Shown here in pieces: positions 21,800 through 64,000 of a stretch of DNA of 64,000 nucleotides. Every line of letters begins with the position of its first letter. The first letter of the stretch is position 1. The stretch spans positions 558,001-622,000 of the forward strand of contig CAOLHI010000562.1 in assembly GCA_948474755.1 (NCBI GenBank). Direction: 5' to 3'. The stretch is from Ctenosaura bakeri (Eukaryota; Chordata; Lepidosauria; Squamata; Iguanidae). The notes under the pieces were generated by a model. That model was not told where the DNA came from, made no database searches, and saw nothing but the letters and a program-made list of their open reading frames with translations. Both the position numbers and the translations under genes were made by a program.

Positions 21800-24694
21800 G
21801 TAGATTCAATAGTACAGGACTTGCAGGAAGGGCCCAGGGACTTAAGTGTCTCTACACTAATGCAAGGAGTATGGGAAACAAGCAGGATGAGCTTGTACTC
21901 CTAGTACAAGAAAATAAATACGATTTGATAGGCATCACTGAGACCTGGTGGGATGAGTCTCATGATTGGAATATAGGAATAGAGGGGTATAGCCTATTTT
22001 GTAAAAATAGACCAAACAAGAAAGGAGGAGGAGTAGCCTTGTATGTCAAGGATGTTTTCACCTGTGAAGAGATCCAGGACTTAAACCCAGAAAGCCAGGT
22101 TGAGAGCATTTGGGTAAGAATTAAGGGAGCGAGAAACAATAGGGATATTCTGGTGGGGGTTTACTACAGACCTCCAACCCAGGCTGAGGACTTGGATGAC
22201 GCCTTCCTCAACCAAATGACTGCACATTCAAAGAGGAGGGATACAGTAATAATAGGAGATTTCAATTACCCGGATATATGCTGGCAGTCAAACTCTGCCA
22301 AGACAGCAAGGTCCAGCAAGTTTCTTGCTTGTCTTGCAGACAACTTCATGGTCCAGAAGGTGGAAGAGGCCACAAGGGGTTCAAATATTCTAGATCTGGT
22401 CTTGACCAACAGGGATGACCTTGTGAATGAGGTAGAAGTGGTTGGATCTTTAGGGGGGAGTGACCATGCCCTGTTGGAATTTAGCATTCAGTGGGAAGGA
22501 GAAGATAAGGGTAGCCAGACACTCATCTTAGATTTTAAAAAAGCGGACTTCTGTAAACTTAGGGAGCTGCTGGCTGGAATTCCGTGGCCAGGAATAGTGA
22601 AAGGGAAAGGAGTTCAGGAGGCATGGGAGTTCCTTAAAAGGGAGATACTGAAGGCACAGTCTAAAACTGTGCCAATAAGGAGGAAAAATGGTAGGCATCT
22701 GAAGAAACCAGAATGGTTGACTAAAGAGCTCTCAGCTGAGCTAAGAGTTAAGAGAAACATATATAGGAAATGGAAGAAGGGGGAAACCACCAAAGAAGAA
22801 TTTAAGCAAGTAGCCAGGAGATGTAGGGAGGAAGTCAGAAAGGCTAAAGCACAGAACGAACTTAGGCTGGCCAGAGACATTAAAAACAATAAAAAGGGTT
22901 TTTTTAATTGTGTCCGCAGCAAAAGGAAAAAGAAGGAGACAGTAGGGTCGCTACGCAGAGAAGATGGCGAACTACTCACAGGGGGGAGAGAAAAGGCAGA
23001 GCTACTTAACACCTTCTTTGCCTCCGTATTTTCCCAGAAGGATACAAGCACTCAACCTGGCGGTTGGGGAGCAGGGGAGGAAGCAGAGGAAATGAGGCAC
23101 ATAATATAAGTAGAGAGGTGGTACAGGAATACCTGGCCGCATTGGATGAATTCAAGTCTCCAGGGCCAGATGAATTGCATCCTAGGATATTAAAAGAGCT
23201 GGCAGAGGTCATTTCGGAACCGCTTGCTATAATTTTTGAGAAATCTTGGAGGACAGGAGAAGTTCCAGCAGATTGGAAGAGAGCAAATGTTATCCCCATC
23301 TTCAAGAAGGGAAAAAAAAGAGGACCCAAATAATTATCGCCCAGTCAGCCTGACATCAGTACCCGGAAAGATCCTGGAGCAGATCATTAAGCAGTCAGTT
23401 TCTAGTCATTTAGAAAACAACGCGGTAATCACGAGAAGTCAATATGGATTTCTCAAATATAAGTCATGCCAGACTAATCTTATCTCTTTTTATGATAGAG
23501 TTACTAGCTTGATAGATGAAGGGAATGCTGTGGATGTAGCATATCTCGATTTCAGTAAGGCCTTTGACAAAGTTCCCCATGACATTCTTGCAACGAAGCT
23601 AGTAAACTGTGGGCTGCACAGGGCTACTGTTAGTTGGATTTGTAATTGGTTGACCGACCGAACCCAAAGGGTGATCACGAATGGCTGCTTTTCATCCTGG
23701 AGAGAAGTGACTAGCGGGGTGCCACAGGGTTCTGTCCTAGGCCCAGTGCTGTTCAATATTTTTATCAATGACTTGGATGAAGGAATAGAGGGCATGCTCA
23801 TCAAATTTGCAGATGACACCAAATTGGGAGGGGTTGCTAATACGCCAGAGGACAGGATCAAAATTCAAAATGACCTGGATAGATTGGAGAGCTGGGCCAG
23901 GGCGAACAAAATGAAATTCAACAGAGAGAAATGTAAGGTCCTACACTTAGGCAGAAATAATGGAATCCACAAATATAGGATGGGGGACACGTGGCTGGAT
24001 AGCAGTACGTGTGAAAGGGATCTAGGAGTCTTCATAGACCACAAGCTGAACATGAGTCAGCAGTGTGATGCGGCAGCCAAGAAAGCCAATGCAATTCTTG
24101 GCTGCATCAATAGGAGTATGGTGTCTAGATCGAGGGAGGTACTGGTACCACTCTACTCTGCTTTGGTTAGACCCCATCTTGAATACTGTGTCCAGTTCTG
24201 GGCACCCCGATTCAAGAAGGATATTGACAAGCTGGAGCAAGTCCAGAGGAGGGCGACCAAAATGGTGAGAGGCCTGGAAGCCATGCCCTATGAGGATAGA
24301 CTTAGAGAGCTGGATATGTTTAGTCTGCAGAAGAGGAGGTTAAGAGGGGACATGATAGCCATGTTTAAATATTTGAAGGGATGCCACATAGAGGAGGGAG
24401 AAGGCTTGTTTTCTGCTGCTCCAGAGACCAGGACAAGGAGCAATGGATTCAAGCTGCAGGAAAGGAGATTCCACCTGAACCTCAGGAAGAACTTCCTGAC
24501 AGTCAGGGCTGTCCGGCAGTGGAATCTGTTGCCTCGGAGTGTAGTGGAGTCTCCTTCCTTGGAGGTTTTTAAGCAGAGGCTTGATGGCCATCTGTCGGGA
24601 TTGATTTGAGGGTGTTCCTGCATGGCAGGGGGTTGGACTGGATGGCCTGTGTGGTCTCTTCCAACTCTGAATTTCTATGATTCTATGATTCTAT
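21800..24694 (+). mobile_element. CR1 LINE with nearly readable ORF2 (copy i)
   Basis: The longest CR1 here. The first frame (to 23109) encodes the apurinic-type endonuclease: LYTNARSMGNKQDEL, ETWWDES, GGGVALYV, GDFNYPD and GGSDHALL in order. It continues into the basic linker region (RRKNGRHLKKPEWLTKEL). A shift near 23105 moves to the frame 23064-23333 (DEFKSPGPDELHPRIL). A second shift, in the A-run near 23310-23320, returns to the first frame for the RT (23236-24609). The RT carries [26 protein letters not shown] and FADDTKLGG. The 3' end is TTCTATGATTCTATGATTCT at about 24694. The 5' end is truncated in the hAT sequence near 21.8 kb, so no ORF1 remains. Confidence 0.85.
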
Positions 24695-24949
24695 GATGCG
24701 GCAGTGGGGGCTGCAGGTGCCAAAGCTGCTCTCGTTTGCAAATGGCCGAGCAGTTAGAGGAGCGCGCATGCCTGCTCCATCAGAGGCGTGGCAGCAGGCT
24801 GTGGGCACTGAGGGACATAGCAGTAGGTGTGTGCCCAAACTGCTCCCTCCTTTGCAAAGGAGGGGACAGTTTCGGTGCCCACACTCCTCCATTGCCATAT
24901 CCCCGACGAATGGGACACGCTGGCAGGGGCACCCACACACCCAAAGTGT

Positions 24950-25093
24950 GGCCATTTCCGCACTAGACTCTTATAGCTCGATTATTCCACTTTCAACATC
25001 CCATGGAATCCTGGGGTTTGCAGTTTCGGGAGGGGCCGGCCAGATGTTGAAAGTGGAATAATCGCACTATAAAAGTCTAGTGCGGAAATGGCC
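24950..25093. mobile_element. Palindromic MITE (copy 2, asymmetric)
   Basis: Starts GGCCATTTCCGCACTAGACT and ends AGTCTAGTGCGGAAATGGCC, with CACTTTCAAC and GTTGAAAGTG blocks. The right arm lacks the inner roughly 35 bp present in copy 3. It lies inside the hAT-like element. Confidence 0.85.
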
Positions 25094-25250
25094 TGTGACT
25101 CTGGAGACCAGGGTTTGAATCCCCGCTCGGCCACGGAAACCCACTGGGTGACTTCATGCAAGGCACATTCTCTCAGCCTCAGAGAAAGGCAAAGGGAAAA
25201 AGGTCACCAAGAAAACCCCCATGATAGGTTAACCTTATGTTGCAATACCT
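25094..25250 (+). mobile_element. tRNA-derived SINE, truncated
   Basis: Contains the B-box-like GGTTTGAATCCCC, then GGAAACCCACTGGGTGAC and CTCTCAGCCTCAGAG, in the same order as the fuller SINE at 49673-49892. The 5' head is cut by the adjacent MITE, and the tail is diverged. Confidence 0.65.
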
Positions 25251-25304
25251 CACTTCCCTGAGGGGTAAGACACGGCTAGAAAGAATCTCCTATCGCTGGC
25301 ACTT

Positions 25305-25485
25305 TGTCCTCGCGTGCCTTCCAGTCACTTCTGACGTATGTCAACCCTCAGGTGAACCTACCACAGCACTTTTTTTTGGCAAGATTTGTCCAGAATGGGT
25401 TGCCTTCCTCTCAGGCTGAGGCAATGTGACCTGCCCAAGGTCACTCAGTGTCTGTGAGGGGATCTGAATCCTAGTTTCCAGACTC
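25305..25485 (-). mobile_element. tRNA-derived SINE, reverse orientation
   Basis: Reads GTGCCTTCCAGTCACTTCTG, then AGGCTGAGGCAATGTGACC and CAAGGTCACTCAGTG, the reverse of the SINE at 25094. Forms an inverted pair with it inside the hAT-like element. Confidence 0.65.
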
Positions 25486-25639
25486 CTTTAATTAAAAAAA
25501 TAAATATTTAAATCTAAATATTTATATTTTGAGTCAAGTACCCCGGCAACAAATTATATTTACAGAGGGTCCCTGATACAGAAAAGGTTAAGTACCATTG
25601 GAATAGACAACCTTCCCCTCTAAAAACCGCACAGGAGCC

Positions 25640-26106
25640 CCTCACTGTTGCCGGGCAGCCGTTAGACAGCCCTCTCTATTCAAGAACCCGTCATCACCAA
25701 CCGCCGGTGCGCTACAAAAAGGCCGGGGGGGGGCAAGGAGAAGTACAGAGAGGCGGCTGTGTGTTAGGGTCCCATGGAATTCATTGCACGTTCTGTTGAG
25801 CGTTGTCCGGTCAAGCACACAGTTTACGTTCTCCGGCACGCGAGCCTGAAAGCCCAACCGAAGGCTATTTCCAAAGCCACCGCCTTCAGAGGCGCACGCG
25901 CAACCTCTCCACGGCGTGAAGCGGCCGTTCCGGGGCCACGCCCCGATGGCCAATCACAAAAATGGCGTTTCTGCCGACCCGCCAATGGGCGCTGGCCTGT
26001 TTCTTTCCCTCCGGAAGCCGCTTTGCAAGATGTGATGTTCGCGGAGTGGCAGGACGGAGGAGTGGTGGGAGCTCGAGTCTCGTTGGAGTGCGGAGGATAA
26101 TTTGTG
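25640..26106 (+). promoter_or_regulatory. CHD1L CpG-island promoter and 5' UTR
   Basis: CpG-rich stretch directly before the CHD1L start. Candidate elements by eye: a GC box CCACGCCCC (25936-25944), CCAAT boxes at 25950-25954 and 25982-25986, a YY1-type AAAAATGGCG (25958-25967) and an ETS-type CCGGAAG (26011-26017). No TATA box is evident. This layout fits a housekeeping promoter with initiation probably between about 26000 and 26100. An in-frame TAA at 26098-26100 precedes the ATG. Factor binding is inferred, not shown. Confidence 0.7.
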
Positions 26107-62351
<36,245 letters not shown>

Positions 62352-64000
62352 GTAAGTATTCCTGTCTGTGGACTGGGGAAATGGAACATGATGCCTGTAG
62401 TTCACACATAGATTCCTGAAGGTCCTGTTGAAACAAGCTGAAAGGCAGAGCTGAGGCATTCCAGTTTCTCTCTAGAGTTCCTGCCATTACAGGGTTACCC
62501 AGTGGGAGGACTGGTGTAAGCAGCAGCCCCAATTTTAATGGATAAGTGGTCTTTTTTGCATCTGAAGTCTTCTGTACTTTCTGCAGTGCACCTGTGCTTC
62601 CTCTTCACATGCTTGGGCAGCTCTGAATTCTCCCCTTGAACAACTTCTGGCTCTGTGTTTAGTACTGTTTTGACAATTACTGCTGCTTGAGTTGAGTTAC
62701 ATTAAAAATTTGTAAGTTGCCCCTTCACCCTGAAAAGGATTTCAGGATAGTATACTGAAAACCATTGAAAAGTAGTATAGCTGAAGTGGGCAACTGTTGG
62801 CCTGTATGTTTAGGCCATCAGTTCTAGCCAGAATAGTCAGTCATGTGAACCATTAGGGCAGTTGCAGTCCAAGAACATCTGGAGGGCTATAGTTATCCAC
62901 ACCTGATTATGATATAAATAAGATTAAAACATCAAAAATAAAATTGAGAGTCATAAAATTATTTAAAACTTAAAAGTTAACAAATTTGAATCTTAAAAAC
63001 ATAAGGGTTTTGAAATTTCATCTTAAAGTGCCTGAGAAAATCAAGACTCACTTGTCATAAAAAAGCATACAGCATGGGTGTCAGGCATGTCTCCCATGGG
63101 TGGGAACTGTAGTGCTGCCATGAAAGAAGCCCTAGGACAAGTGCTCTTCTCTTACAGAAGGGACACAGAGGAAGGCTTTCTCTGATCTTGATGCTTGCTT
63201 AGGTTGAAATTGGAAGTGACAGTTCTTGATATTTGGGCCACAAGCCATTCAGGATTCTACATTAAACTTCTTGAATTGGACTTTGGTGTTCTATAAACAA
63301 TCTAGCTCCTTCAGAACAGATACAGTATGGCTCCACCTGGGCAACCCAATCAGAACTGTGGCATCTGAATTAGGAACCAGCTGAAGCTTTCAGATTACTT
63401 TCAAGTACAGCTCCATATATCATGCTTTACAGTAATTTAACCTGGAAATTATTAGATCATAGATCATTGTAGCCAACTGTCCTTATCCAGGGAAAATTTG
63501 TGGCTGAAGAAGCAAATGAAACTGGTAAAACATCTCTAAGCCACTGAAGCCACTTAGACCTCAAAAGAACCAGTGGTATTTAAAGCTGTTTATAATATAA
63601 AACTGGCCTGATTTCCTGATCATTTTGAAGTAATTTGAAGTACCAGTGGCATTGGCTATGCCTTCTGAGCCACTTCCACAAGGCAGAGGGAAGGATCTCT
63701 AAACCTCTTCCTCCACAATGGCCACAGAGGCCTTGGCAGTGCTCTTCCCTTTGGTTTTGTAATTTGCCTGTATCTTGGTTCACCATACATATGGTTCATA
63801 AAAGAGAGCAATGCTGTTGGATCTGTTGATCTTTTACTGAGGCAAAAGCAGATTACTAACAAATTGCGTAGTAGAATGAGCTGCCAGTGTAAGAAAGGGC
63901 CCTTGGGATTAACGGCTGTTGATTTTCTCCCTGGGCTTCTGGTTACTTCTCCTTATTCTAAAATGTGTAATTTTGACGGAAGCTTAAGAATGTTCTCCGT
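62352..64000. other. CHD1L intron 21 (start), with diverged repeats
   Basis: No further CHD1L exon seen. At 62855-62910 there is a hAT-MITE-like half (GTTGCAGTCCAAGAACATC). At 62919-63560 a diverged dispersed repeat includes AGAACCAGTGG and AAGCCACTTAGACCTC. Nothing else recognised. Confidence 0.5.

Larger units (their letters stand above)
21687..25600. mobile_element. hAT-like element containing nested CR1, MITE and SINEs
   Basis: The left end CAGTGGTTCTTAACCTGGGG at 21687 and the right end (reverse complement CAATGGTACTTAACCTTTTC) at 25600 are inverted. They are flanked by a perfect 8-bp repeat GAATAGAC (21679-21686 and 25601-25608). Between them lie CR1 copy i, a palindromic MITE, two SINEs in opposite orientation and an AAATATTT-rich strip (25490-25530) just inside the right end. 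No transposase frame was found. A related right end with the same SINE arrangement occurs in CHD1L intron 11. Confidence 0.75.

Noticed and set aside
62352..64000. Final CHD1L exons
   Set aside because: Looked for sequence encoding HLPRIG and FNWYGTERL. Not present up to the window end.

Overview
The window is vertebrate nuclear DNA, most likely from a squamate reptile (lizard or snake). The reasons are many CR1 LINEs ending in ATTCTATG repeats, L1 and L2-like LINEs, tRNA-derived SINEs ending in CACACAACAA-type tails, palindromic MITEs and a SPIN-like hAT element. There is no prokaryotic gene organisation, CRISPR array or operon. Family names come from recognition by eye, not from a database search.

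Left part (1-21,000): transposon-dense DNA. A decayed L1 (1-2810) is followed by an L2-like LINE (2815-5703), a CR1 fragment (to 6332), a SPIN-like hAT with an 8-bp target duplication (7944-8635) and a second DNA-element-like repeat (8700-9313). From 10.2 to 18.4 kb there is a nested stack. One minus-strand CR1 (12810-18380) is split by a younger CR1, an L1 with a 10-bp target duplication, and a plus-strand CR1. A CpG-rich island follows at 20.17-21.06 kb. It holds a plausible first coding exon of an unidentified minus-strand gene (20222-20404).

Middle (21-26 kb): a composite hAT-like element (21687-25600, 8-bp duplication GAATAGAC) encloses a long CR1 with an almost readable ORF2, a palindromic MITE and two SINEs in opposite orientation.

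Right part (25.6-64 kb): the one clearly recognisable protein-coding gene, CHD1L (ALC1), a PARP-linked SNF2-family chromatin remodeler. Its CpG promoter lies at 25.64-26.1 kb. I place 21 coding exons from the ATG at 26107 to a donor after 62351, all in phase. They give about 827 residues covering the ATPase lobes, linker, basic/acidic region and most of the macro domain. The last roughly 70 residues should lie beyond 64,000. Intron 7 appears to use a GC-AG splice pair. The introns carry CR1, SINE, hAT, mariner-like, L1 and microsatellite sequence. A perfect 180-bp palindrome sits 116 bp downstream of exon 1.

I found no clear evidence of a new biological system. The most notable points are the perfect palindrome, the SPIN-like element with a GC-rich interior, the nested retrotransposons (including an ORF fused across two CR1 copies), the composite hAT/SINE element seen twice, the GC-AG intron and the unidentified divergent first exon.
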